Shown one piece after another: positions 25,599-34,201 of a DNA stretch of 64,000 bases (position 1 is its first letter; the number at the start of each line of letters is the position of its first letter). The notes below the pieces were generated by a model. That model saw only the letters and a list, made by a program, of their open reading frames with translations, had not been told where the DNA came from and did no database searches. Both the position numbers and the translations under genes were made by a program. Source of the DNA: RPQJ01 sp031404015 (GTDB lineage Bacteria > Pseudomonadota > Gammaproteobacteria > Steroidobacterales > Steroidobacteraceae); NCBI GenBank assembly GCA_031404015.1, contig JANNGT010000027.1, positions 1-64,000 on the forward strand, given 5' to 3'.

Positions 25599-25892
25599 GC
25601 CGGTCTCCTGCGGGGAAGTCAGATTCGAAGCGTCCCGGGTAGTCTAGGCCCGATGAGCAGGTCGATCATCCCGAACGATCTGGCGCTACCCCTTCCCAGT
25701 GGCTAGCGATCTCGCCCTTCGTTCCGGCGGCCAGACGAGCACCGTCACACGTGCAGCCGCAGACGCAGCCGCTGACCACGACACGAACAGCGGAAAACCT
25801 CCCTTGGTTTCCGCCGGTCTTTGCCCTACCGTGCGCACCACGACCGGCGCCGTCCGGCCGCTCGATCACTCACTACGAGGTTCAACAATCCC

Positions 25893-26282
25893 ATGGCCAA
25901 AGCCAAAAAGCCCGTGAAGAAGCCTGCGAAGAAGTCGGCGAAGAAAGCCGCCCCGAAGGCCCCACCGTCGATCAAGAGCGTCCTGACCAAGTCCGCGCTG
26001 GTCGCTCACCTGGCGGATGCGACGCAGGTCGCCGCCAAGGACGCGCGCGCCTTGCTGTTCGCACTCGAGAACACCATCCTCGCCTCGATTGGCAGGAAGA
26101 GCGCCGGCACCTTCGTGCTGCCGGGACTGCTGAAGATCACCGTCACCAGCGTGCCTGCGAAGCCAGCGCGCAAGGGCATCAACCCGTTCACCGGCGAAGC
26201 CACGACCTTCAAAGCGAAGCCCGCGACCGTGAAAGTCAAGGTGCGCCCGATGAAGAAGCTGAAGGACGCCGCACGCGCCTGA
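25893..26282 (+). CDS. HU family DNA-binding protein with lysine-rich N-terminal tail
   Basis: 129 residues. The first 30 residues are histone H1-like (MAKAKKPVKKPAKKSAKKAA), followed by the HU/IHF fold: SVLTKSALVAHLADATQVAAKDARALLFALENTI, AGTFVLPGLLKITV and the beta-arm region KPARKGINPFTGEATTFKAKPA with RKGINP equivalent to RxGxNP. It should bind and bend DNA, and the tail should add non-specific binding. A lysine/alanine tail in front of HU is known in several proteobacteria. A strong terminator follows at 26293. Confidence 0.93.
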   Translation: MAKAKKPVKKPAKKSAKKAAPKAPPSIKSVLTKSALVAHLADATQVAAKDARALLFALENTILASIGRKSAGTFVLPGLLKITVTSVPAKPARKGINPFTGEATTFKAKPATVKVKVRPMKKLKDAARA

Positions 26283-26292
26283 GCCTCGACCA

Positions 26293-26320
26293 GGGCGGCC
26301 CACCCGAGGCCGCCCTGTTT
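26293..26320 (+). terminator. Intrinsic terminator of the HU gene
   Basis: GGGCGGCC (26293-26300) pairs with GGCCGCCC (26308-26315) across a seven-base loop, followed by TGTTT. It lies 11 bases after the HU stop codon. Confidence 0.75.
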
Positions 26321-26549
26321 CCGCGTCGTCTCCCCGCCCCGGCAAACTCGACGCCGAACCCTTCCTCGACACGCGGCCCGTCTTTCGGTATCGACCCGAA
26401 CACCGGCCGGTCGGCCGCCGCTGAATCGCCGCTGGTCACGCCACGAGCGACCCCACGTCAAGCGGTGCCGAGACCGCACCGGCGCGTATCCTCGCGTCGC
26501 GAACGGGCCCACTCTGGGTCTTCCGATGTCCTGGGATGGAGACTGCCCG

Positions 26550-27233
26550 ATGGCCAAACCCGCTGCCTCGACACCGCTCGATTTCGTCGAGTTGCCCGTG
26601 GAGCAGATGCATCGCCGCGCCGACGAACTGGCCACGGAGATGCAACGGCGGCGCACCGTGCGTGAGTTCGATCACCGCCCCGTTCCGCGCGAGATCATCG
26701 TGGCGTGCATTCGCGCGGCTTGTTCGGCACCGTCCGGTGCCAACCAGCAACCCTGGCGTTTCGTCGCGGTATCCGATTCCGCCATTAAAAAGCGTATCCG
26801 GGAGGCGGCCGAAGCCGAGGAGCGCGAGTTCTACGGACGACGAGCGAGCGAGGAATGGCTCGAGGCGCTCGCGCCGCTCGGTACCGACGCGCACAAGCCC
26901 TTCCTCGAAATGGCGCCGTGGTTGATCGCGATCTTCAGCGAACGCTTTGGCGTCGATGCGCGGGGCAGCAAGCAGAAGCGCTATTACCCTGACGAATCGG
27001 TCGGCATCGCGACCGGCATGCTGATCACCGCGCTGCATCACGCGGGCCTGGCAACGCTCACGCACACCCCGAGCCCGATGAAATTCCTCAACGAGATCCT
27101 GGGTCGCCCGAAAGACCGTGAACGGCCGTTCCTGCTGCTCGTGACGGGCTACCCTGCGCCGGGCTGCCACGTGCCCGACCTCCGGCGTCTGCCGTTTGCG
27201 ACCGTCACGCAGTTCATGGAGGGTCTCGGCTGA
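26550..27233 (+). CDS. Nitroreductase-fold flavoprotein, iodotyrosine-deiodinase-like
   Basis: 227 residues. FMN-binding RRRTVREFDHRPVP and APSGANQQPWRFVAV, then the lid region EEREFYGRRASEEWLEALAPLGTDAHKPFLEMAPWLI and LATLTHTPSPMKFLNEILGRP, which closely follow the iodotyrosine deiodinase (IYD) subfamily rather than ordinary nitroreductases. Bacterial IYD homologues reductively dehalogenate halotyrosines or act on related phenols. The start at 26550 has a GGAGA eight bases ahead; an ATG at 26526 would add eight residues without a site. Confidence 0.88.
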   Translation: MAKPAASTPLDFVELPVEQMHRRADELATEMQRRRTVREFDHRPVPREIIVACIRAACSAPSGANQQPWRFVAVSDSAIKKRIREAAEAEEREFYGRRASEEWLEALAPLGTDAHKPFLEMAPWLIAIFSERFGVDARGSKQKRYYPDESVGIATGMLITALHHAGLATLTHTPSPMKFLNEILGRPKDRERPFLLLVTGYPAPGCHVPDLRRLPFATVTQFMEGLG

Positions 27234-27415
27234 CGTTGGGGACCGATGCGGACGTTCGTCCCACAGATCCGCACCGTGGCCTGCCCGGCCCAGGGCAACG
27301 CCTGCGATCCGGCCGTCGGTTTTTTACCCGCTCCATTCGCATCCCACGACGCGGCGCACGCGAGCAAGCAGCTAGCATGGTTCGTGGAACAACGCGCACT
27401 CGAGGAGAAGGCAAC

Positions 27416-27559
27416 ATGCCCGAACCCATCATCGCGGCCAAGGCGCCGATCGCCGTCGACGTCGAAGCCGGCAAGACCTACTGGTGGTGTGCCTGCGGCA
27501 AGAGCGCGAAGCACTCGGCGCACAAGCCTATGTGCGATGGTGCGCACAAGAAACTCTGA
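27416..27559 (+). CDS. CDGSH-type iron-sulfur protein
   Basis: A 47-residue protein with a single CDGSH-like 2Fe-2S motif: WWCACGKSAKHSAHKPMCDGAHKKL, three Cys and one His (CDGAH instead of CDGSH). An excellent GAGGAGAAGG site lies before the ATG. Small bacterial mitoNEET-like proteins of this size carry electrons or deliver clusters. It is followed after 110 bases by the SDR gene. Confidence 0.85.
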   Translation: MPEPIIAAKAPIAVDVEAGKTYWWCACGKSAKHSAHKPMCDGAHKKL

Positions 27560-27669
27560 CCGTCCGGGCGCCGTCGAGCAGGGCAGGGGAGAATCGCGCC
27601 GCCTCAGCCGACCCCCGGTCGCGATGACGCGTCATTGCGCTCACTGTCTTTTCTGTCACGATCGCCGGC

Positions 27670-28361
27670 ATGGTCGCCGCCACCACGCCCACCACCGTGC
27701 TGATCACCGGCGCCAACCGCGGCATCGGCCTGGAGTGCGCCCGGCAGTTCGCCGCCAGGGGTTACCAGGTCATCGGTACCGTTCGTGATGCTGCCGACGC
27801 CCGCGAGTTGTCCGCGGTGGCGGACCGCGTCGAGCCACTCCACGTGACGGACGCGGCGAGCGTTGCGGCCCTCGCGCACCGCCTGCACGGGGTGGCCATC
27901 GACATTCTGGTGAACAACGCCGGCCTGTTCGACCCCAACGACGTGACCGTGGACACCGTCAACTTCGCCGTGATGGAGCAGACGCTGGCGGTGAACACCC
28001 TCGGCCCGCTGCGCGTCACCCAGGCGCTGCTGCCGAACCTGCGCACCGGCAAGCGCCGGACCATCGTCAACCTGTCCTCACAGCTGGGCAGCATCGCGGA
28101 ATCGAGCGGCCGCTGGTACGCCTACCGGGCGAGCAAGGCGGCACTGAATCAGATCAACAAGACCTTGAGCGCGGAACTGGCGCCGGAAGGGTTCACCTGC
28201 GTAGTGCTGCAGCCGGGCTGGTACGCACCGACATGGGTGGTGCCAGTGATACCTATTCCCCGCAGGAAAGTGTCGGCGGACTCATCGCCGTGATCGAGAG
28301 GCTCGGACCGACCGACACGGGCCGCTTCTACGACTTCAAGGGCACGCCGGTCCCCTGGTAA
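27670..28361 (+). pseudogene. Short-chain dehydrogenase gene broken by a -1 frameshift
   Basis: The first 185 codons encode a normal SDR: VLITGANRGIGLECA, NNAGLFD, VNLSSQLGSI (Ser) and YRASKAALN (Tyr/Lys). After VLQPGW the frame goes wrong and stops at 28293. Shifting by one base at about 28219-28221, where CTGGTACGC should probably read CTGGGTACGC, restores the conserved continuation VRTDMGGASATYSPQESVGGLI, ending at TAA 28361 with TPVPW. A single missing G in a short G-run could be a true mutation or a sequencing/consensus error. The encoded enzyme would have about 230 residues. Confidence 0.8.
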
Positions 28362-28500
28362 CGCGCGCGAGCAGCGCACAAGGGCAGAGGCGGTTGTACT
28401 CCGCAATGGCGGTGACAATGGCCTCGCGCTTGGTCGCTGCGCGGGTGAAGCGCATGACGTCCTCAAGCTCCGCCTCTGGAATATCTACGGTCGGCCTCAT
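28336..28500 (-). pseudogene. VapB-type antitoxin remnant, C-terminus replaced
   Basis: From the ATG at 28500 the protein begins MRPTVDIPEAELEDVMRF and TKREAIVTAIAEYNR, the ribbon-helix-helix DNA-binding part of a VapB-family antitoxin. After about residue 40 the sequence becomes LCPCALLARVTRGPACP, which is simply the antisense of the SDR gene's end and not the toxin-neutralising tail. No vapC toxin follows. It is a decayed toxin-antitoxin fragment, or a solitary DNA-binding stub. Confidence 0.6.
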
Positions 28501-28675
28501 GCTTCCGATACTGTCATTTATGGATTCCGTAAGGTCGGCGAATGGAAGCACTTCTCAGCGGCCAGCCCTTGCCAACCCCGACCCAAACGATCAAGGCAGC
28601 AGGGCACTCAAGCGGCCAAAAAGAGCAAACAAGCCGCCATCTTTTCCGATCCTGCAGGCCTCGTAATTGAGTACG

Positions 28676-28691
28676 CATAATGTATATTATG
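28676..28691. promoter_or_regulatory. AT-rich inverted repeat, possible operator/promoter
   Basis: CATAAT and ATTATG arms separated by GTAT form a 16-bp near-palindrome in an otherwise GC-rich area. Such elements are typical operators for toxin-antitoxin operons. It lies about 180 bases upstream of the VapB remnant. The rest of 28501-28782 shows no gene. Confidence 0.35.
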
Positions 28692-28782
28692 GTAAATAAG
28701 TTATTCCGCGAGCAAGAGCGCATGGCTTCTTGTTGGCGGAGTTGATTGCCGGTCACTCGACACCCCCAGCCGACGACTCCCC

Positions 28783-29154
28783 ATGAGCTTTCACGCACTT
28801 GCGATCCTGACCTGCATCGCCGCCCTGTTGCTCGGCCTCGGCTGGCTCACCGCCGGCAAGCTGATGCTGCAGCGTTGGCGCATTGAGCCGACGACCGGCG
28901 CGCTGCTGGTCGGCCGACGCATCGGCGCGGTGTATCTCGGCGTGGCGCTGCTCTGCTTTCTCGTGCGCTCGACCACATCACTGGAGCTGATCACCAGCGT
29001 CAGCGGGTTCGCGGTCCTGGTCAATGCGCTGCTCGCCGGCCTCGGCGTGTACGAGTACCGCGCCAGCCGTGCCGGTCCCGCCATCCTCGTCAGCGTCGCC
29101 GTCGAACTGCTGTTGCTGTTCGGCTTCGGCAACGTGTTGCTCACCCTCGCGTGA
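28783..29154 (+). CDS. Small four-helix membrane protein of unknown function
   Basis: 123 residues with four hydrophobic segments at about 4-24, 48-64, 68-86 and 100-121, separated by short loops (GKLMLQRWRIEPT, YEYRASRAG). No family is recognised. The N-terminus MSFHALAILTCIAALLLGLGW could be a signal anchor. It ends 13 bases before the convergent DUF6508 gene. Confidence 0.65.
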   Translation: MSFHALAILTCIAALLLGLGWLTAGKLMLQRWRIEPTTGALLVGRRIGAVYLGVALLCFLVRSTTSLELITSVSGFAVLVNALLAGLGVYEYRASRAGPAILVSVAVELLLLFGFGNVLLTLA

Positions 29155-29167
29155 GCGAGTGTCCCCC

Positions 29168-29599
29168 TCAGCGCTCCTGCGCTCGTAACTCCGCCAACCG
29201 CTCGAGCAGTCGGCGCACGTGCCCACCCTCGATCATCGCGGCCCAATGCCCCTCGCTGAAGCGTTCGCCACGAACGCAGTACGTCAGCATCGTTTTGATT
29301 TCATCGAGACTCGCTCGCCGAACCCGCGGCTCATCGTCGAGCATGCGACCCGCCTCAACCGGCACGTAGTCGGCATCGTTCCAGCATTCCTTCGATGCCT
29401 CATCGAAGAACTCTTTGACGACCTCCTCGTAAACGGGCCACGGCATGACGTACGCACCGTTGGCATTCTTCTCGCCTCCACCCCATCGCCGGATCGGAGC
29501 AAATCCTTCGATCGACAGCCGCGGCCGAAACGCGAGCAGCCGCCCGATCTCCGCCGCCGTCGGCGTCGTCGTCTTCCTGGGTCGCGACCCCCGCGTCAT
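29168..29599 (-). CDS. DUF6508-type protein
   Basis: 143 residues matching what I know of the DUF6508 family: FRPRLSIEGFAPIRRWGGGEK, VYEEVVKEFFDEASKECW, DYVPVEAGRM and IKTMLTYCVRGERFSEGHWAAM. Conserved Trp, Cys and His residues suggest an enzyme or binding protein, but no function is known. Soluble. Its start overlaps the stop of the upstream CxxC protein (ATGA), so the two are translationally coupled. Confidence 0.75.
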   Translation of the reverse strand: MTRGSRPRKTTTPTAAEIGRLLAFRPRLSIEGFAPIRRWGGGEKNANGAYVMPWPVYEEVVKEFFDEASKECWNDADYVPVEAGRMLDDEPRVRRASLDEIKTMLTYCVRGERFSEGHWAAMIEGGHVRRLLERLAELRAQER

Positions 29600-29895
29600 G
29601 CCAGCACCAACATCGGAGCCTGCACCCCGGCACCGGGGAATTGCTCTTCGACCCGCCCGCGCAACAGCAGTTGCGCCCTAGGCGTCATCACACGCCCGAG
29701 CCCACCGCACAGCTCGCACCATATCCAGGCGCTGCGGACCGCGACGTACCCCTGCCCGCCACACGGTACGCAGCGGTGCGACACACGCTGGAGCAGTGTG
29801 TCGGCGGCCGACCGATGAAGGCCGACCGGCTTCAAGCCCGTGGCGCGCTGATACGCACCCATTTTTTCGGTCATGCTGGGCCCGGATGTTCCCAT
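29596..29895 (-). CDS. CxxC zinc-ribbon-like protein
   Basis: About 99 residues from the ATG at 29895, or a little longer if a GTG upstream is used. It has CVPCGGQGYV and WCELCGGLGRV, two CxxCGG elements 15 residues apart, like half of a DnaJ-type zinc finger. The preceding segment TEKMGAYQRATGLKPVG is basic and may bind nucleic acid. The frame remains open far upstream (to 30195), but that part is antisense to the glutathione peroxidase gene and unlikely to be coding. Coupled to the DUF6508 gene. Confidence 0.6.
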   Translation of the reverse strand: MGTSGPSMTEKMGAYQRATGLKPVGLHRSAADTLLQRVSHRCVPCGGQGYVAVRSAWIWCELCGGLGRVMTPRAQLLLRGRVEEQFPGAGVQAPMLVLA

Positions 29896-30058
29896 GGTCG
29901 ACGCCCCCAATTTGTCTTGCCACCACTGGCGAGCAGCCTGCACGTCGGCAGGCTCACAGCCTGAGCCTCGCCAAACCCACCTCCCGGATCCAGATCGACC
30001 GCCGGCACGAACAACCACCAGACGGACAATCCGCCTGGCCTCGCCCTGGAGTTCACCC

Positions 30059-30613
30059 GTGAACCGACTCTTTTTCCCGCGGGCGCTGCTGCTGACCAGC
30101 GCGCTGCTGCTCGCTGGCACGGCCACCGCACAGGCGGCCTGCCCTGAATTTCTGAACCACGAGTTCAAGAAGCTGCATTCCGCCGACAGCGTCAACCTGT
30201 GCTCGGCCTACGCCGGCAAGCCGCTGCTGATCGTCAACACCGCCAGCCACTGCGGCTTCACGCCGCAATTCAAGGGCCTCGAGGCGCTGCATCGGAAGTT
30301 CAAAGACCGCGGGCTGGTCGTGGTGGGTTTCCCGTCAGACGACTTCAACCAGGAAGCGAAAGACCAGGCCGAGACCGCCGACGTCTGTTACATCAATTAC
30401 GGCGTGACCTTCACCATGCTGGCGCCGTCGTCCGTGACGGGCAAGAACGCCAATCCCGTCTTCCAGGAACTCGACCGCCGCACCACGGAGCCGAGCTGGA
30501 ATTTCAACAAGTACCTCGTCAGTGCGGACGGCAAGCGCATGCAGCATTTCGACAGCGAGGTCGCACCCGACTCAGCCAGGCTCAATACGGCCATCGAACA
30601 ACTGTTGCGCTGA
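30059..30613 (+). CDS. Exported glutathione peroxidase family protein
   Basis: 184 residues. An N-terminal signal peptide (RALLLTSALLLAGTATAQA/A) sends it to the periplasm. The peroxidase core has the catalytic Cys in IVNTASHCGFT, FPSDDFNQEA and the active-site Trp in PSWNFNKYLV. Cysteine replaces selenocysteine, as in bacterial thioredoxin-dependent members. Start at the GTG at 30059 after CTGGAG. It reduces peroxides; the DUF2237 gene follows 15 bases later. Confidence 0.92.
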   Translation: MNRLFFPRALLLTSALLLAGTATAQAACPEFLNHEFKKLHSADSVNLCSAYAGKPLLIVNTASHCGFTPQFKGLEALHRKFKDRGLVVVGFPSDDFNQEAKDQAETADVCYINYGVTFTMLAPSSVTGKNANPVFQELDRRTTEPSWNFNKYLVSADGKRMQHFDSEVAPDSARLNTAIEQLLR

Positions 30614-30628
30614 CGCGGATCCCAAGTC

Positions 30629-30991
30629 ATGGCACTGAACGTCCTCGGCACTGATCTCGAGCCCTGTTCACTCGATCCGCTGACCGGGTACTTCCGCGAC
30701 GGCTGTTGCAACACCGATGAGCACGACCGTGGACTGCACGTCGTGTGTGCCCGCGTCACGCGCGAGTTCCTCGACTTTTCCACCCGGCGCGGCAATGACC
30801 TGGTGACCGCACGCCCGGAATTCGGCTTCCCGGGGCTCAAGCCCGGTGACCGCTGGTGCCTCTGCGCCATGCGCTGGCTCGAGGCCCTGGCAGAAGGCGT
30901 GGCCCCGCCGGTGGTGCTTGAGAGCACGCACGAACGCGCGCTCGCGGTCGTCTCGCTGGAACAGCTGAAGGCCTTGTCGCTCGCGCACTGA
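30629..30991 (+). CDS. DUF2237 family protein
   Basis: 120 residues with the DUF2237 pattern: NVLGTDLEPCSLDPLTGYFRDGCCNTDEHDRGLHVVCARV and DRWCLCAMRWLEA. Several conserved cysteines and DxGxH suggest a small enzyme or metal binder of unknown role. Length is typical. Probably co-transcribed with the glutathione peroxidase. Confidence 0.9.
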   Translation: MALNVLGTDLEPCSLDPLTGYFRDGCCNTDEHDRGLHVVCARVTREFLDFSTRRGNDLVTARPEFGFPGLKPGDRWCLCAMRWLEALAEGVAPPVVLESTHERALAVVSLEQLKALSLAH

Positions 30992-31047
30992 GTGGAACGC
31001 ATTCCGCGCTAGTGCGCGCGGTGCGCGAATTGGAACTCGCACCCTGC

Positions 31048-32733
31048 TCAACGCCGCCGGTTGCGATAGTTGCGCTCCTCCGCTCGGGTTCTCTGCGTGG
31101 CGGCAAGACGTGTGTCGGCAACCCGCGTTGCGACCGTCTGCGCGCGACGGGAGCCCGCGATCGCCGCCAGGAAGGCCTCGCGATCGAGCATCCACAGTCG
31201 CACGCCGGTTTCCGCCGTGACACTCGCCGTCCGTTGCACAGCACGCATCAAGGCGATCTCGCCGAACGTATCGCCCGGCCCGAGCGACGGTCGTGGCTGC
31301 CCGTCGACAGTGACGGCGAGCTGCCCGGAGTCGACGACATAAAAATGCTCGGCTTGATCACCCTGCCGGATCACCGGCTCGCCTGGATCGAACTCGACGG
31401 GCACGCAATCGCGCGCGAGTCGTTCGACGACCGGCACCGGCAGGTGCCCGAACATGGGCAGACGCAGCAACAGTATCAGCGATCTCGAGGGCGCCGGGGC
31501 CTCGGCGTCGATCGACTCCAGACTTCGCCAAGTCAACGCGGCCAGCAACGGCAGCATCAATCCCGCCACAAAGAACGCACCGCGTGACCCGGCCAGGATC
31601 ACCATCAGGGGCACGATGGCGGCGCCGATGGCCATGGCCAGCAGCATCAGGCCCTCCTGCAGTCCGAACACGCGCGCGAGCACGTCATCGGCGATGGACC
31701 GTTGCAGCAGAGTCCGCGCCGCAACATCAAGAAAGCTCTTACCCGCACCGGCCATGGCAAACAGCAGCACGGCTGGGAGGAGATGGCTCGTCAGGCCGGC
31801 GAGCGCGAACGGCACGCCCGCGACCAGCAGCGATCCAGCCAGCGCCGCACCCAGCCGGCGGCGACCCGCGAGCAGGATCGATGCGCCCGCGCCAACCATG
31901 CCACCGAAACCGATGGCCGAGATGAGAACGCCCGGCCCTGCAGCGCCGAGCGAAAGAATCTCGAATGCCAGCACGACGGCCAGCAGCTCGGACATGCCCA
32001 ACAGCAGGTACGAAATCCCGACGTAACTCAACAACAGGATCCCATGGGGCTGGGCGCGCAACTCGACCAGCGAGTCGGTCCAGTCCGACACACTGATGCG
32101 GGGACGCGGGTCCCGCGCCACGTCGCCCTGCGGGCGCGCGGGCTGGCGGACGAGCAATGCCGCCAATAGTTGGCCGACCGCGAACACTGCGAAAATCTGC
32201 GCCGGGCCCGCTACGTGCATGATCGCTGCGGCCACGGCGGGGCCAAGCAGCACGGCGATGCTCTCCACCATGGTCGACACGCTGTTCGCCGCCGTGAGCT
32301 GCACAGGTGTCGCAGCAAAGGCAGGCAGCGCCGCCAGGTACACGGGTCGAGTGAGGCTGATCGTTACCGCTACGAGCGCGGCCCCGACGAGGATCAACGG
32401 CAGGCCCGAATTCCCGGCGAAGAGCAGCACGGTCAGTGCCAACGTTGCCGACTGGACGCAGTAGATTCGGGGCAGCACTCGCTCGCGCGGGACCCGATCG
32501 CCCATCAGTGCGGCCAGCGGCGCCACCGCCGCTGCGGGTAGCAACTGGACCAGGGAAGCGAGGGCCGCCGCAGTGGTCCCACCCTGTTGGTACGCGTAGA
32601 CGAGAATGGCCACCCAGACGGCCCACTCCGCCGTATTGAACAGCAGATAGGCCAGCAGGGAACGGCGCAGTGCGCGCGCCGCCAGCACGGTGCGCAGCGC
32701 GCGCAGCGGCTCGTGTGCGTTAAAGGCAGGCAT
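31048..32733 (-). CDS. MFS transporter fused to a cyclic-nucleotide-binding domain
   Basis: 561 residues from the ATG at 32733. About ten to twelve hydrophobic segments of a major-facilitator protein fill residues 20-410. The C-terminal 150 residues form a cNMP-binding domain: FDPGEPVIRQGDQAEHFYVVDSGQLAV and GPGDTFGEIALMRAVQRTASV, with the FGE(I)AL phosphate loop and Arg. This architecture suggests a transporter whose activity is gated by a cyclic nucleotide or uses the domain as a scaffold. The transported compound is unknown. The very C-terminus is Arg-rich and unstructured. Confidence 0.85.
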   Translation of the reverse strand: MPAFNAHEPLRALRTVLAARALRRSLLAYLLFNTAEWAVWVAILVYAYQQGGTTAAALASLVQLLPAAAVAPLAALMGDRVPRERVLPRIYCVQSATLALTVLLFAGNSGLPLILVGAALVAVTISLTRPVYLAALPAFAATPVQLTAANSVSTMVESIAVLLGPAVAAAIMHVAGPAQIFAVFAVGQLLAALLVRQPARPQGDVARDPRPRISVSDWTDSLVELRAQPHGILLLSYVGISYLLLGMSELLAVVLAFEILSLGAAGPGVLISAIGFGGMVGAGASILLAGRRRLGAALAGSLLVAGVPFALAGLTSHLLPAVLLFAMAGAGKSFLDVAARTLLQRSIADDVLARVFGLQEGLMLLAMAIGAAIVPLMVILAGSRGAFFVAGLMLPLLAALTWRSLESIDAEAPAPSRSLILLLRLPMFGHLPVPVVERLARDCVPVEFDPGEPVIRQGDQAEHFYVVDSGQLAVTVDGQPRPSLGPGDTFGEIALMRAVQRTASVTAETGVRLWMLDREAFLAAIAGSRRAQTVATRVADTRLAATQRTRAEERNYRNRRR

Positions 32734-32946
32734 GGTGTCGGCGCAATCTTGGTCGTTCCGCGTGACCCATTCACGATAAATCGATGCTGCATTGCAGCGC
32801 CGACCCGAGAGTGCATTGTCGCGACCCGCGTCGTCCAACTTTGCAGCTGCACTCCCGCGTTTATCCGAATTGCGATCTATTGCCGCAGCGGTCGTTCGTC
32901 AGCGAAGTCCAGGCCCCATTCGCCAGCGGTGTGAGTCGCGCAGCGC

Positions 32947-33462
32947 TTACGGGTCCGACCTTGCTGCTTGGTAGTCGGCCCGAAACAAATACGCTGAGTA
33001 CCAGGCGAGGCCCAAGCCACCGAACAGGCCCAGGACGGGCGGCACGCTGCTTTGCCCCATGCCGATGACCATGCCAACGATCATGCCGAGTATCCAGCAA
33101 CCAATGGCATACATGAACGCCAGTGGCAGCGCGTACTGCAACAAGCTGCCGCGATAGTATGCATCGCTGACCATTCGCTTCTGCTGCTCGCCGTCGTACC
33201 GGATGCCGAGCAGTACGGGTGTTCGCCACAAGTGTCGATAGATGTAAAGACATGCCTGCCGACCCGGTTGCAGTTCGTTGTAGAGGACTCCCTCGCAGCG
33301 AACCTTCTTGAGGTCCGTGGAGCCGATAGTGATGACGTCGATTTCGGTCGCGACCTTCACTTGCCCGATGAATTTGGTCCGACCGTGCTCGTCCACCTGC
33401 GAGATCGTCTCTCCTCCCCGCAGGTTGCCAACCCTGCCAAGCAGGCCACAGTGCTTTTCCAT
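32947..33462 (-). CDS. Membrane protein of unknown function
   Basis: 171 residues from the ATG at 33462. A soluble N-terminal part (SQVDEHGRTKFIGQVKVAT, LKKVRCEGVLYNELQPG) is followed by two hydrophobic helices (YALPLAFMYAIGCWILGMIVGMVIG and VLGLFGGLGLAWYSAYLF). Overall layout resembles small membrane proteins with a cytoplasmic OB- or SH3-like N-terminal domain, but no family is recognised. Confidence 0.65.
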   Translation of the reverse strand: MEKHCGLLGRVGNLRGGETISQVDEHGRTKFIGQVKVATEIDVITIGSTDLKKVRCEGVLYNELQPGRQACLYIYRHLWRTPVLLGIRYDGEQQKRMVSDAYYRGSLLQYALPLAFMYAIGCWILGMIVGMVIGMGQSSVPPVLGLFGGLGLAWYSAYLFRADYQAARSDP

Positions 33463-33682
33463 GGTGCGTCTCCAGCCGAATTGTTGTTCGATCGTTGTTA
33501 GCCAGCCCACAACGCTATTTCACAGTCCAACCGCGTTGTCAATCGAGCGCCAATCGCTCAAAACACTTACGAACGCCAAAGGTGCTGCGTGCGATTGGGG
33601 TGTGGACGAGCCCAGATAGCACCGCGTTGACCCATGCGTGCACCGGGAGTAGCGTCGACCCCCTGAAGCTCGGGGGGATGTC

Positions 33683-34201
33683 ATGCGCACTGGAATCGCC
33701 GTAGCTTTTACAATCGGCTTCGTCACGTTCGCGGCCTCATCGCACGCGGCCGAGTCGACTCTGCCAGCGGTCGTCGCTACCCACTTGAAGGACGTCGCCG
33801 CGGAATGCGTGGAAGTCGGGGGCAAGGCACTCACTGACGCAGCGATTACGCGTGCAGACCTGACCGGTGACGGCAAGGAGGACTACGTTTTCGATGTCGG
33901 CTCGATCCAGTGCGACGGCGCTGCCAGCATCTATGGCGATCGCAGCAAGAAAGTGACGGTGTACGTCGGTGACGGCGCGGGAGGCGCCGTGGAGGCGTTC
34001 AGCGATATGTCGTACGGGATGCGATTCGAAGGCAAGGGGATCGCAACGAAGGTCTGGTTGACGGTGATGGGCGAGGAATGCGGCAAGAAGCGGGCCGTCG
34101 ACTTCGCCAGTGAGAAATTCTGCGACCGCTCCCTCGTATGGCAAGGCGCAACAAAAAAATTCGAATTCGCGCCGATATCGACCGTCAAGATGATCGAGTA
34201 G
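33683..34201 (+). CDS. Exported protein with EF-hand-like repeat, unknown function
   Basis: 172 residues. Signal peptide MRTGIAVAFTIGFVTFAASSHA/A, then a mature part with ITRADLTGDGKEDYVFDVG, a calcium-loop-like DxTxDGxxD segment seen in FG-GAP/VCBS-type repeats. Two cysteines (ECGKKRAV, EKFC) may form a disulfide. Probably periplasmic. Ends 17 bases inside the convergent protease gene. Confidence 0.7.
   Translation: MRTGIAVAFTIGFVTFAASSHAAESTLPAVVATHLKDVAAECVEVGGKALTDAAITRADLTGDGKEDYVFDVGSIQCDGAASIYGDRSKKVTVYVGDGAGGAVEAFSDMSYGMRFEGKGIATKVWLTVMGEECGKKRAVDFASEKFCDRSLVWQGATKKFEFAPISTVKMIE

Noticed and set aside
28514..28798. Minus-strand ORF of 94 codons next to the VapB remnant
   Set aside because: No VapC/PIN motifs, no ribosome site, and its 5' end is antisense to the membrane protein start.
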